The notes under the pieces: model-generated
What the model was told of the DNA's origin: nothing
What the model saw: the letters and a program-made list of their open reading frames with translations, nothing else
Database searches by the model: none
Source of the DNA: Desulfonatronospira thiodismutans ASO3-1
GTDB taxonomy: Bacteria; Desulfobacterota; Desulfovibrionia; Desulfovibrionales; Desulfonatronovibrionaceae
NCBI RefSeq assembly: GCF_000174435.1
Contig: NZ_ACJN02000001.1
Coordinates: 609,658 to 673,657, forward strand
Direction of reading: 5' to 3'
DNA length: 64,000 nt
Program-made: the position numbers and the translations under genes
Part shown: positions 29,509 to 39,093 of the stretch, piece by piece
Numbering within the stretch: position 1 is the stretch's first letter
Layout of the letters: every line of letters begins with the position of its first letter

Positions 29509-29940
29509 ATGATAACGATACAAAAAAATTTACAAGACGCCCTTCTGGCAGGTGTGCTGGCAGGACTGGCTCATCACTGGCAAGTCAGCAGGTCCCTGTT
29601 GCGCATCCTGTTTTTCCTGGCGTTTGTTTTATTGAATTTTATGCCCTTTATGGGCTTGTGGGCCTCCATGGCTCCGGTGCTTCTGTATGTTCTTTTGTGG
29701 CTGGCCATGCCTGAGCCATCCGGTGAGCTTACTGAAAAGGAGCAGGAAGAAAAAGCCGCCAGGACCAAAACATTTTACAATTACACCATGCTCGGGGTTG
29801 TGCTCAACCTGGCTCCTTTTCTGTTTCTGGCCCTTTTCAACCCGGACCAGCTGTTCATTTTGCTTCTGAGCGTACCTGCGCTTTTTCTCCTTTTGCCTGC
29901 CACACTTTTTATCATAACCGGGATAATAAAGGCATCATAG
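29509..29940 (+). CDS. PspC-domain membrane protein
   Basis: A 143-residue inner membrane protein with a PspC domain at the N-terminus (ALLAGVLAGLAHHWQVSRSLLRILF, about 11-35), two adjoining hydrophobic helices (about 35-67), a charged loop, and two further helices (about 93-142). PspC proteins act in envelope stress responses, but no other psp gene is nearby. The start ATG 29509 has no strong ribosome binding site. It is divergent from larC. Confidence 0.8.
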   Translation: MITIQKNLQDALLAGVLAGLAHHWQVSRSLLRILFFLAFVLLNFMPFMGLWASMAPVLLYVLLWLAMPEPSGELTEKEQEEKAARTKTFYNYTMLGVVLNLAPFLFLALFNPDQLFILLLSVPALFLLLPATLFIITGIIKAS

Positions 29941-30234
29941 GCCTGTCTGCTGAAGAGGCATGCCCGGTCAACAGGTGAGCGGTCAAAACTGACCGTTGAA
30001 CGGCTGACTGCATGGAGTGTGCATTGCCGCTCTTTTCAGGCATCCTTACATCCCTTTTAACTCCGTTTATCTAAAACAGGATGCAGGTCAAAATAGACTG
30101 TCTGTATTGTTCATAACATATCAGGCACGCAAACCCTGGTGAACAGCAGCACTTTTGACGCAACCCGGAGGGAAAAACGTGCCGCATTAAAACCAGCTCA
30201 ATCAATCAAAAGTTGTTCCGGCAATGGGTTGATC

Positions 30235-30436
30235 GTAACCATTCAGAGTGTCCTGGGTATTGATTGCTGGCACAAGGCCTGGGGACTGTCCCTCGCTGTG
30301 TTGGTCTGTGCAGGATCACGGTATTTTGCGCTTGTAATTCTGGTGATTGTGAAGGCAAGGTGTCGCGGGGACTGTCCCCAGTCACGGTCCCCAGTCACGC
30401 CAGAGGCGTGATTCCGGCACCCCCATGAATGGTTAT
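30235..30436. repeat. Family A element, 202 bp
   Basis: Left end GTAACCATTCAGAGTG; the right end GAATGGTTAT is a one-base variant of the family end. It is flanked by the 8-bp direct repeat GGTTGATC (30227-30234 and 30437-30444). It holds GGGGACTGTCCC cores and an extra GTCCCCAGTCACG tandem near the right arm. The 294 bases before it (29941-30234) show nothing recognisable. Confidence 0.88.
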
Positions 30437-30553
30437 GGTTGATCAACCCCCTGCTGTTGAATTGCTACTTAATTTTCGTGGTGTTTCTGTGCCAGAAGCC
30501 TTTTTTCGACTGTAGCGCCGTATCTTTTAATTAAATCAATTCAAGAGAACAAG

Positions 30554-32491
30554 ATGTTTGGACAGAAAAAAGAAGGCCTGCAGGCCCATGACCCGGATAT
30601 GGTGGTGGACTTTCTCCAGGGTGTCCTCCCCTTTAAGGATCTGGAGCACAGTACTCTGGTAAACCTGGCCAAGAACGCCAATGTGGATTTTTATCCCAAA
30701 GGCACCAGGGTTCTTACCCAGGATGTGTCTGAAGTAAATTATGTTTACTTGATCCAGAAAGGAGGTGTCAAAATTTATCTCCAGGACCAGGCCGGGGAGA
30801 TAAGCCTCAAGGACTACCGTGGAGAGGGCTCGGTTTTTGGGGCACTGGCGGTGATCCGGGGATCAAGGTCCAGCATGACCGTAGAGGCTGTGGAGGATAC
30901 TTTCTGCTTTCTTTTCCCCAAAAAGTCCTTTCTGGAGCTTTTAAAAACCCATCCAGGATTTGCCCAGCATTATCTCAAGGTTTTTTCCAGGGATTATGTT
31001 CAGAAGTCTCTTGATGAACTGCGCAAGGAAAGACTCACCCCCAAAACCGAAGGTTCGCTGTATCTTTTTACGGTAAAGGTTAATGACGTCATCCGCAGAA
31101 AACCGGAAATCATCACCCCTGTCCAGAGTGTGCAGCAGGCTGCTCAACGCATGTCTGATCTGGGCATAGGGTCTTTGCTTATCAGGAACGAATACGGAAA
31201 AGTTTCCGGGATCATCACGGACAAGGATATACGCTCCAAGGTCGTGGCTAAGGGTCTGCCCTACTCCACAGAAGTGGAAAAGGTTATGAGTTCGCCGATA
31301 AAAACCATATCAGCCCAAAGGGTCTGCTTTGATGCCCTCCTGGACATGATGAGCAACCGCATTCACCACCTGGCGGTGCAGGACGAAGACAGGATCATCG
31401 GAGTAATTACAAGTCACGACATCCTGGTTCTCCAGGGTGAATCCCCTGTTTATCTTTTCAAGGAGATAATGCACCAGAACAGGATTGAAAGGCTTTACGA
31501 GCTGTCCCTGAAAGTCCCCCTGGTGGTCCGTCCTCTCATTGAAGAAGGGGCCAAGGCCAACAATATCACCAGGATGATCACCATCCTCAACGACCTGATA
31601 CTCACAAGGCTTCTGACACTTCTCCAGGAACAGCTGGGGCCGCCTCCGGTACCTTTCTGCTGGCTGCTCATGGGCAGCGAAGGGCGCAAGGAGCAGACCT
31701 TCCGCACAGACCAGGACAATGCCCTGGTCTACCAGGATCCAGAAAATGAAGAGCAGAAACAAAAGGCGGAAAAATATTTCGAGACCTTCGGAGAGGAAGC
31801 CATAAATCACCTGGTTAAATGCGGCTATCCTCTGTGCCAGGGAGGCAACATGGCCTCCAACCCCAAGTGGCGGCAACCCCTTTCCGTGTGGAAGCAGTAT
31901 TTCTCCAGATGGGTAAACAGGCCCGAGCCCCAGGAGGTCCTCAATTCAACCATATTTTTTGATTTTCGCCCGGCCTACGGTGATATGGTGCTGGGCCAGG
32001 AGCTCAAGGACGAGCTGCAAAGCCTGGTAAAAGGCAAGGACATGTTCCTGCGCTACCTGGCCCAGGACTGTTTTCGCACCAAACCCCCTCTTAGTTTTTT
32101 CAAAAACTTCATTGTGGACCGCGATGGAGAACATAAAAACCGCCTGGATCTGAAAGCCAGGGGGCTGGTACCCTTCTGGGATTTTGCCCGGGTCATGGCT
32201 TTGAAGCATGGAATAATGGAAACCAACACTCTGGAAAGACTGGAGATGCTTGACCGGGAAGGGCATATGCCTCACAACCTGTTTGTGCGGGCCAGGGAAT
32301 CCTATGAATTTCAGATGCAGCTTAGATTCGTAAACCAGCTAAAGCTCATGGAGGCAGGTGAACAGCCGCACAATTATATTGACCCTGCAGAATTAAGCGA
32401 CCTGGAAAAACAGACCCTCAAGGGGGCCTTTTCGGTCATCAGCAACCTGCAGAGCTTTCTTAAAGAAACCTTCAAGCTGAACATGGGTTGA
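30554..32491 (+). CDS. cNMP-binding / CBS / DUF294 nucleotidyltransferase protein
   Basis: A 645-residue predicted signalling protein. Domains in order: cyclic-nucleotide-binding-like (about 20-140), two CBS domains (about 180-300, with DLGIGSLLIRNEYGKVSGI and HHLAVQDEDRIIGVITSHD), a GlnD/GlnE-like nucleotidyltransferase domain (about 375-400, LLMGSEGRKEQTFRTDQDNA, metal-binding TDQDNA) and the DUF294 C-terminal domain. Proteins of this kind are encoded beside solute/sodium symporters, including ActP, and are thought to control them; the modified target is not known. A second protein of the same architecture lies at 49572-51434. A DEDD exonuclease and a symporter follow on the same strand. 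Confidence 0.86.
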   Translation: MFGQKKEGLQAHDPDMVVDFLQGVLPFKDLEHSTLVNLAKNANVDFYPKGTRVLTQDVSEVNYVYLIQKGGVKIYLQDQAGEISLKDYRGEGSVFGALAVIRGSRSSMTVEAVEDTFCFLFPKKSFLELLKTHPGFAQHYLKVFSRDYVQKSLDELRKERLTPKTEGSLYLFTVKVNDVIRRKPEIITPVQSVQQAAQRMSDLGIGSLLIRNEYGKVSGIITDKDIRSKVVAKGLPYSTEVEKVMSSPIKTISAQRVCFDALLDMMSNRIHHLAVQDEDRIIGVITSHDILVLQGESPVYLFKEIMHQNRIERLYELSLKVPLVVRPLIEEGAKANNITRMITILNDLILTRLLTLLQEQLGPPPVPFCWLLMGSEGRKEQTFRTDQDNALVYQDPENEEQKQKAEKYFETFGEEAINHLVKCGYPLCQGGNMASNPKWRQPLSVWKQYFSRWVNRPEPQEVLNSTIFFDFRPAYGDMVLGQELKDELQSLVKGKDMFLRYLAQDCFRTKPPLSFFKNFIVDRDGEHKNRLDLKARGLVPFWDFARVMALKHGIMETNTLERLEMLDREGHMPHNLFVRARESYEFQMQLRFVNQLKLMEAGEQPHNYIDPAELSDLEKQTLKGAFSVISNLQSFLKETFKLNMG

Positions 32492-32493
32492 TG

Positions 32494-32558
32494 GTAAACA
32501 TTCAGAGTGTCCCCGGTGTTCATTTATGGCCGGCTTAGGCATTACCCTGAATGGTTAC
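32494..32558. repeat. Short family A derivative, 65 bp
   Basis: Ends GTAAACATTCAGAGTG and CCTGAATGGTTAC, with near-perfect 8-bp flanks GGTTGATG and GGTTGATC (32486-32493 and 32559-32566, one mismatch). The interior is mostly deleted. It sits directly after the stop codon of the preceding gene; the left flank contains that TGA. Confidence 0.7.
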
Positions 32559-32597
32559 GGTTGATCAAGGCCACTACATCTCCTGGATAATATTTCC

Positions 32598-32769
32598 GTA
32601 ACCATTCAGGGGGACCTCGGTGGTGGCTGATGGCACAAGGCCAGGGGACTGTCCCCGCTAAGTTATGATTATGATGCTTCACAAAATTTTGCGTCTGTAC
32701 TTTTCAGTTGTGCAGTAAAAGTGTCGCGGGGACTGTCCCCTGGCCGGTATCTGTCCCCTGAATGGTTAC
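32598..32769. repeat. Family A element, 172 bp
   Basis: Ends GTAACCATTCAGGGGG and CCTGAATGGTTAC, flanked by the exact 8-bp repeat ATATTTCC (32590-32597 and 32770-32777). It holds two GGGGACTGTCCCC cores separated by an AT-rich centre. Confidence 0.92.
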
Positions 32770-32845
32770 ATATTTCCAGTGCATTTTTTTCCTGCAGGCT
32801 GCTGATCCCTATACCCGGACGTACAGCAATTAAAAGAGGCATAAT

Positions 32846-33595
32846 ATGGCTTCGTTGAACCTACTTACTCAAAATATCCTGTCAGGATTTGCCTGGCCCT
32901 TCAGCAGAGAAGACAGCCGGCCTGCTCATCCCCTGCTGGCCCGGAGCAAAGAATATTTCGATGCCCTGGATCAAAGCAGGCCCCTGAATGAGTACGATTT
33001 TGTGGTTCTGGATACGGAACTTACAGGCTTAAACGTCAAAAAAGACGAGATAGTTACCATAGGAGCTCTGCGCATAAGCGAAATGCGCATAGACATGGAA
33101 CAGAGCTTTTACTTCTGTGCCTGTCCCACCAGGGACGTTCCCAAGCAAAGCATAGTTATTCACGGAATTACTCCTTCAGAGGCCCAGAAGGCCCCTCCAC
33201 TCAAAGAAGCCCTGCAGGGTCTGCTGGATTTCTGCGGAAACTCCATAATAGTCGGTCACAATATCAACCTGGATATAAGTGTAATCAACAGGGAACTGAA
33301 AAAAGAATTCGGAGGAGAACTTCACAATCCCTGCATTGACACCATGCGTCTGGCCAGGCAGTACCGTGAAGGCCAGTGGACGGGCGCTTATGAATGCTAC
33401 GAGGAATATTCCTATAACCTGAGGAAACTGAGCCGGGAATTCGGGCTGCCGCTGTTTACTGAGCACAATGCCTTTACCGATGCCCTGCAGACGGCATACC
33501 TGTTCATCTATCTGGTGCACAAGATGCAGGTCAATGCTGCCTGGACCTTGAAAGACCTGTGCAGGGCGGGCTGTATCAGGCGACGCTTTTTCTAA
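32846..33595 (+). CDS. DEDD-family 3'-5' exonuclease (DnaQ/PolC type)
   Basis: A 249-residue exonuclease-like protein. The three DEDD motifs are visible: ExoI DFVVLDTELTGL (about 51-62), ExoII IIVGHNINLDISV (about 135-147), and ExoIII EHNAFTDALQTAY (about 212-224, with His and Asp). Stand-alone proteins of this type occur beside cNMP/CBS/nucleotidyltransferase and symporter genes, as here. The substrate is not known; it is unlikely to be the main replicative proofreader. It is preceded and followed by family A elements. Confidence 0.85.
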   Translation: MASLNLLTQNILSGFAWPFSREDSRPAHPLLARSKEYFDALDQSRPLNEYDFVVLDTELTGLNVKKDEIVTIGALRISEMRIDMEQSFYFCACPTRDVPKQSIVIHGITPSEAQKAPPLKEALQGLLDFCGNSIIVGHNINLDISVINRELKKEFGGELHNPCIDTMRLARQYREGQWTGAYECYEEYSYNLRKLSREFGLPLFTEHNAFTDALQTAYLFIYLVHKMQVNAAWTLKDLCRAGCIRRRFF

Positions 33596-33678
33596 AACAG
33601 GACAGGCAAAACATTCACAAGGACCAGGAAAGGCGGGAAGAGCGTTTTATTCTCCCTGCTCTTCCTGGTCATCTATTT

Positions 33679-33843
33679 GTAACCATTCAGGGGGTCCTCG
33701 ATGGTGACTAACGGCCCAAGACCAGGGGACTGTACCCGCTAAGTTCTAATTATGCAGTTTCACAAAATTTCGCGTCTGAACTTTTTGTATTGTGCAGGAA
33801 AAGTGTCGCGGGGACTGCCCCCCTGTGCCCCCTGAATGGTTAC
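33679..33843. repeat. Family A element, 165 bp
   Basis: Ends GTAACCATTCAGGGGG and CCTGAATGGTTAC, with exact 8-bp flanks ATCTATTT (33671-33678 and 33844-33851). One core reads GGGGACTGTACCC, a point variant of the usual palindrome. It lies 47 bases before the symporter start. Confidence 0.92.
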
Positions 33844-33890
33844 ATCTATTTTATTTACAGACAAGTTATACTAAAAGGAGGTTAAGGAGG

Positions 33891-35672
33891 ATGGAGATCG
33901 ACACAACGTGGGTATGGGTTTTTCTTTCCCTGTACATTATTTACTGTTTTTCCTGGGGCTTGAAGGGTTTTTTCACGGAAAAAACCTCCTACGGCTATTC
34001 CATAGGCGGACGCCAGATCCCCATGATTGCCTTTCTCATGGCCGCAACAGCAGCTTCCTTCAGCGGCTGGACCACTATCGGCCATCCGGGGCTCATCTGG
34101 CAGTACGGGCTTGCTTATGGCTTTGTATCCTTTTATGCCCTGACCATACCATTGACAGGGTCCTTTTTCGCCAAAAGGGCCTGGCTCATGGGCAAGAGAT
34201 ACGGTTTCGTCACCCCGGGAGACATGTACGCCTATTATTACAACCGGGAAGGAGTACGCTGGCTTGCAGTGCTCACGGCCATTCTTTTCGGGATTTTTTA
34301 TGCAGCCATCCAGCTCATGGCTGCAGGCGCCCTCTTTCACTGGGTGACCGGCTTCCCTCTTTCCTGGGGAGCCATTCTCATGGCCTTTATTGTCTGGTTC
34401 TACGTGGTCACCGGAGGTCTTAAGGCCAGCACCTGGGTGGGCGTGGTCCAGTTTATCCTGCTCATGGTGGCCATGTTGACTGTTGGAGCTTATGTCCTGG
34501 TCCATTTCGGTGGCTGGAGCCATATGAGTCAGGAAATACAAAACATGCCGGACAAATTTCTGGAAATACCAAGCATAATGGAATTCACTGTGGGACAGGA
34601 GAAATGGACAGCCCTGATGATTCTTACCTACCTCTTCTCTCTCATGGGTATTCAGTCTTCACCGGCCTTTACCATGTGGCAGTTCGCCAACAAGAATCCC
34701 AGGCCTTTCGCCTGGCAGCAGGTTTTCATGTCCGCATTCCTGGTGGGCTTCGCCATGTTTTTCTTTACTGCCTTTCAGGGACTGGGAGGCCAGATTCTGG
34801 ACATGCAGGGCCTCATTGATCCGGCCAGGGATTCAGACGTTGTGCCTATGCTCATGGCCAAGTTTCTTCCGCCCTTTGTGCTGGGCATCTGCTTTATCGG
34901 ACTCATCGCGGCCATGCACTCCACGGCAGCCCCGTACATAGGCACTGCCGGTTCCATGCTGCTGCGCGATGTCTGGTGGCTCAAAATCAGAAACAAACAG
35001 GGCGGCCATGCCGAGCAGATCTGGATGAACCGCCTTTTTGTGACCATTCTGACCATACTGGCCCTGATTGTGGGGCTGACCTCCCAGGCGGCTCTGGTTA
35101 TCCTGGGGGCCCTGGCCACAGCCCTGGGTTTTATCATGTACATCCCTCTCATGGGCACCCTTTGGGGATTCCGCTGGCCTTCCATTGGAACGGTTCTGGG
35201 AATCCTGGCCGGGCTTATAGCAGTATTCATCACCTATTACGTCTTCCCCAATCCCCTGACCATTCACTGCGCGGCCTGGGGTATAGGAACCGGGCTGCTG
35301 GTTGCCTACCTGAGCAGGTTTCTGGGAGGAACCGACAACCAGGCTACCATGGACAGGCAGAAAGAAGTACGCTCCTGGCTGGACAACATTGAAGAGCCAG
35401 GCCCCAGAGGCAGAACCTGGCGTAACTCAATGAAATACATTATACCCGTGTGGTTTCTCTTTGCCGCCGGTCCCCTGGCCATGATGAGCAACTGGGGTCT
35501 TTTTTCCTTTGCCGGCTTTCCTGCGGCCTGGTCATGGCAGATAGTCTGGTGGATCCTGGGGATTATCATGATGTGGGCTCTGTGCTTCAAGGCGGAAATG
35601 GCCACCATTACCAATGACCAGATCCGTCGGGCTGAAACGGAATCCAAAATTGTTGTCCACGAGGTGACCTGA
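33891..35672 (+). CDS. Sodium:solute symporter family permease
   Basis: A 593-residue inner membrane protein of the SSS family (SLC5-like, Na+-coupled import of organic acids, proline, sugars or similar). It has about 13 hydrophobic helices; characteristic segments are GYSIGGRQIPMIAFLMAATA (first core helix), GLIAAMHSTAAPYIGTAGSM (about 345-365) and a C-terminal soluble tail with EEPGPRGRTWRNSM. I chose ATG 33891 with AAGGAGG nine bases upstream and a second one abutting it. A 28-codon membrane miniprotein gene follows. The substrate cannot be told from sequence; the context parallels acetate permease modules. Confidence 0.88.
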   Translation: MEIDTTWVWVFLSLYIIYCFSWGLKGFFTEKTSYGYSIGGRQIPMIAFLMAATAASFSGWTTIGHPGLIWQYGLAYGFVSFYALTIPLTGSFFAKRAWLMGKRYGFVTPGDMYAYYYNREGVRWLAVLTAILFGIFYAAIQLMAAGALFHWVTGFPLSWGAILMAFIVWFYVVTGGLKASTWVGVVQFILLMVAMLTVGAYVLVHFGGWSHMSQEIQNMPDKFLEIPSIMEFTVGQEKWTALMILTYLFSLMGIQSSPAFTMWQFANKNPRPFAWQQVFMSAFLVGFAMFFFTAFQGLGGQILDMQGLIDPARDSDVVPMLMAKFLPPFVLGICFIGLIAAMHSTAAPYIGTAGSMLLRDVWWLKIRNKQGGHAEQIWMNRLFVTILTILALIVGLTSQAALVILGALATALGFIMYIPLMGTLWGFRWPSIGTVLGILAGLIAVFITYYVFPNPLTIHCAAWGIGTGLLVAYLSRFLGGTDNQATMDRQKEVRSWLDNIEEPGPRGRTWRNSMKYIIPVWFLFAAGPLAMMSNWGLFSFAGFPAAWSWQIVWWILGIIMMWALCFKAEMATITNDQIRRAETESKIVVHEVT

Positions 35673-35697
35673 TCCAACTGGCTGAAACTGACAGACC

Positions 35698-35731
35698 GTC
35701 CCCGGGTTCCATAATCCCGGTGCCCGGGGAC
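35698..35731 (+). promoter_or_regulatory. GC-rich hairpin between symporter and miniprotein genes
   Basis: Perfect 9-bp arms GTCCCCGGG (35698-35706) and complement (35723-35731), with a second CCGGG/CCCGG pairing possible inside. No T-run follows. It stands 35 bases before the miniprotein start and might tune its expression relative to the symporter. Confidence 0.4.
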
Positions 35732-35766
35732 GAATTTATTATCATAACCACCAAGGAGATATAACA

Positions 35767-35853
35767 ATGAAATCAGAAGATATCTGGTTGATCGCAGTAC
35801 TGGTTTTCATCCTTTTATGGCTGGTGCTTCTGGGCACGGGCGCCCTGGGATGA
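35767..35853 (+). CDS. 28-residue single-helix membrane miniprotein
   Basis: A very short frame (ATG 35767, TGA 35851-35853). The product starts MKSEDIWLIAVLVFILL and ends LLGTGALG: a short charged N-terminus then one hydrophobic helix of about 19 residues. A strong ribosome binding site (AAGGAGAT) lies seven bases before the ATG. It follows the symporter gene by about 95 bases on the same strand. Several transporters have small accessory membrane subunits, so a partner of the symporter is plausible; this is an inference from position only. Confidence 0.68.
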   Translation: MKSEDIWLIAVLVFILLWLVLLGTGALG

Positions 35854-35864
35854 ACCCAGCTGAA

Positions 35865-37151
35865 TCAGGCAGGCGGCGGTGCTTTTTCTTTTCCCTCTGC
35901 CGCCTGCTCCAGGGCACCTATACGCTCCATCAGAGTCGGGTGCGAGTAGTAAAAACCACTGTATAAAGGATGCGGGGTCAGGTTGGCCAGGTTTTCTGTA
36001 CCCAGCCTGGTCAACGCCCTGATCATGGGTTGCACGTCTCCCAGTTGCTTTGCAGCAAAACTGTCAGCCTGGTATTCGTGTTTCCTGGATAGAGCACCCA
36101 TCAAAGGACTGAGCCAGAAAGCAACCACCCCGGCCAGCAGAGCAAAAAGCAGGAGTGCAGGGCCCGGACCTGCATGCTCCGGCTGAAATCCGAAAGCCTG
36201 GATGAAGGCCGGGGTTTCAAGCAGCCAGGCAGCCAGGGCGAAGCCGGCCAGGAACATGGCTGCGGAAATAGCCAGCATTCTTGGCACATGCCCTTTTTTG
36301 TAGTGACCTATCTCATGGGCCAGCACTGCCTCGAGTTCCCGGGGTTCAAGCTGCTCAATCAGTGTATCAAAAAATACGATACGCCTGAACCTGCCGAAGC
36401 CGGTGAAAAAGGCGTTGGAATGCCCGGACCGTTTGCTTCCGTCCATGACCTGGATGGTTCTGGCCTTGAACCCTGCCCTGTCGGCAAGATTCATGAGCCT
36501 TTGCCTGAGTTCCTCATCAGGCAACGGAGTCAGCCTGTTGAAAAGGGGCAGAATAAGCATGGGGTAAAGGACCATCATCACCAGCTGAAACAAAGAGACC
36601 AGTGCGAAGGCCCATACCCACCACAGGCTGCCTGCCATGATTATCAGCCAGATAATCAGGCTTAAAAGCGGTACGGTGATAACCAGAGCAATGACCAGGC
36701 TTTTGAACTGGTCTGAAATCCACAGCCCCATGGTGCTTTTGTTGAATCCAAATCGTTCTTCCAGCCTGAAGCTGGAATAAAAATCCAGGGGGAGTCCTGC
36801 AAGGAAAAAGACGACATATACGGCTGCCAAAAAAAGGCTTTCATTCAGGATATGCAACTCGCTGCCGGATTCAAATAAATTGTGATAAAACCAGGGAACA
36901 ATCCCGGAAAAAAGAAGCACCGCCAGTATAACTGTACCATACCATATGCTCCAGAGCTCAAACCTGTTTTTGGCCAGGGTGTAATCTACTGACTTGTCAT
37001 AAGTCTCCCGGTCCATTACTCTGAACACCGATTCAGGAGGATGGTGCCTCAAGCTCAGGACCCGGGTACGGTTCAATACGGCCAGCACGGTCTGCCAGCA
37101 GGCCCTTGCCGCCAGCAGAGCAGCTGCACCCAGAAATATAATTGTCTGCAA
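35865..37151 (-). CDS. M48 zinc metalloprotease, Ste24/CAAX prenyl protease type
   Basis: A 428-residue multi-spanning membrane protease. It carries the zinc-binding HEIGH motif in AVLAHEIGHYKKGH (about 280-293) and the third ligand in KHEYQADSFA (about 358). The Ste24-type N-terminal helices include a long hydrophobic stretch (LVIALVITVPLLSLIIWLII) and the motif FFLAGLPLDFYSSF. Bacterial members probably act in membrane protein quality control. It is convergent with the miniprotein gene (11-base gap) and divergent from the UbiB-like gene. Confidence 0.9.
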   Translation of the reverse strand: MQTIIFLGAAALLAARACWQTVLAVLNRTRVLSLRHHPPESVFRVMDRETYDKSVDYTLAKNRFELWSIWYGTVILAVLLFSGIVPWFYHNLFESGSELHILNESLFLAAVYVVFFLAGLPLDFYSSFRLEERFGFNKSTMGLWISDQFKSLVIALVITVPLLSLIIWLIIMAGSLWWVWAFALVSLFQLVMMVLYPMLILPLFNRLTPLPDEELRQRLMNLADRAGFKARTIQVMDGSKRSGHSNAFFTGFGRFRRIVFFDTLIEQLEPRELEAVLAHEIGHYKKGHVPRMLAISAAMFLAGFALAAWLLETPAFIQAFGFQPEHAGPGPALLLFALLAGVVAFWLSPLMGALSRKHEYQADSFAAKQLGDVQPMIRALTRLGTENLANLTPHPLYSGFYYSHPTLMERIGALEQAAEGKEKAPPPA

Positions 37152-37273
37152 ACTTTTCTCCTTATATCCTGCAAGTAACCCTGCAACGACACTTAGAAAA
37201 TGGGTTGCTTGTGACTACCTGATAAATATGCAACAGTTGATAAAAATAATCAATCCCGTGTACTGATGGCAAT

Positions 37274-38824
37274 ATGCTTGAGCACTACTCGCCAAAACGC
37301 GTTTTGAAAACGTTTCGCTTTCTCCTGACTGTGTTCTTGATTTTCAGGCAGAAGCAAAGTCTTCTGGGCATTAAGCCCCTGGAACCGGGAGATCTGAAAG
37401 CAGTCATTCTTGAGCTGGGAGTCAGCTTTATAAAACTTGCCCAGGTTCTGGCAACAAGGGCTGATTTTTTCACAGAGGACTATCTAAGACAATTACGCGC
37501 CATTCATGATGAAGTAGAGCCCATGCCTGAAAAAGATCTGAGCAGTATGCTTTCCAGGGCCTATAGCCGGGAGTTCCCTTTTGCCTCGTTTGATCGCCAT
37601 CCCCTGGCCAGCGCTTCCATCGGGCAGGTGCACCAGGCTGAATTAAAAGACGGTACTCGGGTGGCTGTGAAAATCAGACGTCTGGACATAGAAAAAAAAG
37701 TCCGTATCGATGCAGGCCTCCTCAAATTTTTTCTCAAGGTTTTCCAGCCGTTTTTCACCAGCCATACCAGAAATTCCCTGCAGGCGGTTCTGAATGAATT
37801 CTCGGCAATGCTGCTCAAGGAAGTGGACATGGCCATGGAACTGGACAACCTGCGCAAGTTCAAAGAAACTTATGAAAATGAAACCATTTCAATGCCGGAG
37901 TACTATCCCAAATACTGCAGTCATGATGCACTGGTCATGAGCTTTGAAAGCGGCCTGCGCGTCGACGACAAGGCCGGAATACAGCAGCGCGGGATTGCCT
38001 TTAAAAAGGTCATGGAAAACCTTATTTCCTGGTACGCCAGCCAGATGCTGGTCAAGGGACTGTTTCACGCTGATCCGCATCCCGGCAATATTCTGGTACA
38101 GGACGATGCTTCCTTGACCATTCTGGACTTCGGAATGGTCAAACGCCTGCCCAATTCCACCAGGGTGGCCATGATTGAACTGGTCAAGTCTGCTCATGAG
38201 CGCGACTTCGAGATGTTTGCCTCAGCCTGTGAACGTATGGGGCTTGTGACATCCACGGCTTCCCCTGATGAAATACGTGAATTGGCTGAACGTATGTTTG
38301 ATATCTTCAGCAACGTCAACCTCAGCGCAGCCAATATGCAGGCACTGGCTTTTGAAGTCCTGGACTCCATGAAGGATTTTCCCTTCAAGCTGCCCCAGGA
38401 AGTGGTTTATGTCATGCGGGCCAGCACCCTGATAGAAGGCCTGGGCACAACATACATAGAAAATTTCAACGGCATAAAGGATATTCTCCCGGTCCTTCAA
38501 AACAGGCTGCCTGAGGCCCTGGGCATGGAAGAAGGGTTCGCATCGGTTGCCAGAAGAGAAATAACCGCCCTGCCTTTTACCATAAGCAGGTTCAAATCAG
38601 TTCTTACGGATATGAGTGACGGAAACTTGAATGTACGTCTGTCGCGTAAGACACTGGAAGCGCTGGATGAACATATCCGGGCATTGCTGCGCCCTCTGGG
38701 GGTCGGTCTGGTGCTTTTGGCCGGTTCTTTTTTCATTCTTTTTCTGGAGTTCCACCTGAGCCGCGTTCTGGCAGGATTTGTTTTCCTTGTGGGAGCTTTC
38801 AAGATATGGAGTACGCTCAGGTAG
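37274..38824 (+). CDS. ubiB: UbiB/AarF atypical kinase-like protein
   Basis: A 516-residue membrane-associated protein of the ABC1/UbiB atypical kinase family, needed for ubiquinone synthesis or related isoprenoid-lipid handling. Seen: a KxGQ-like segment LGVSFIKLAQVLATR (about 53-67), the Ala-rich nucleotide loop ASASIGQVHQA (about 113-123), AVKIRR with the invariant Lys, GLFHADPHPGNILV (about 260-273), LDFGMVKRL, and two C-terminal hydrophobic helices (about 475-515). The presumed host is an anaerobe with menaquinone, so a role in quinone or lipid transport rather than ubiquinone is likely. The ribosome binding site is not obvious. Confidence 0.88.
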   Translation: MLEHYSPKRVLKTFRFLLTVFLIFRQKQSLLGIKPLEPGDLKAVILELGVSFIKLAQVLATRADFFTEDYLRQLRAIHDEVEPMPEKDLSSMLSRAYSREFPFASFDRHPLASASIGQVHQAELKDGTRVAVKIRRLDIEKKVRIDAGLLKFFLKVFQPFFTSHTRNSLQAVLNEFSAMLLKEVDMAMELDNLRKFKETYENETISMPEYYPKYCSHDALVMSFESGLRVDDKAGIQQRGIAFKKVMENLISWYASQMLVKGLFHADPHPGNILVQDDASLTILDFGMVKRLPNSTRVAMIELVKSAHERDFEMFASACERMGLVTSTASPDEIRELAERMFDIFSNVNLSAANMQALAFEVLDSMKDFPFKLPQEVVYVMRASTLIEGLGTTYIENFNGIKDILPVLQNRLPEALGMEEGFASVARREITALPFTISRFKSVLTDMSDGNLNVRLSRKTLEALDEHIRALLRPLGVGLVLLAGSFFILFLEFHLSRVLAGFVFLVGAFKIWSTLR

Positions 38825-38904
38825 GTTTTGTACATAACTCACTGATATGTTGTGCACTCAAACATAACTGATTTTTGACCCCGGGGACAGGCAATAAAAT
38901 TTCA

Positions 38905-39093
38905 TTAACCATTCAAGGGGGTACCGGAATCAAGCCTCTGGCGTGACTGGGAACAGTCCCCGCGACACCTTGCCTTCAGAATCACCAAAATTACAAGCGC
39001 AAAATTCCGTGATCCTGCACAGACCTAAACAGCGAGAGACAGTCCCCAGGCCTTGTGCCAGTAATCAAGCACCGAGGACCCCCTGAATGGTAC
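38905..39093. repeat. Family A element, inverted, about 189 bp
   Basis: Ends TTAACCATTCAAGGGGG and CCCTGAATGGTAC, each a point variant of the family end. The interior is in reverse orientation to the 30-34 kb copies (GGAACAGTCCCCGCGACAC first). No clear target duplication (AAATTTCA versus TTCAATCT). The rest of the gap to 39316 holds a 50-bp stretch near 39183-39233 resembling one near 60818-60870; nothing else is seen. Confidence 0.8.

Noticed and set aside
30235-39093. A CRISPR array made of the recurring GTAACCATTCAG blocks
   Set aside because: The units are 165-200 bp, kilobases apart, with their own target duplications and inverted ends. There are no short regular repeats with spacers and no cas gene.
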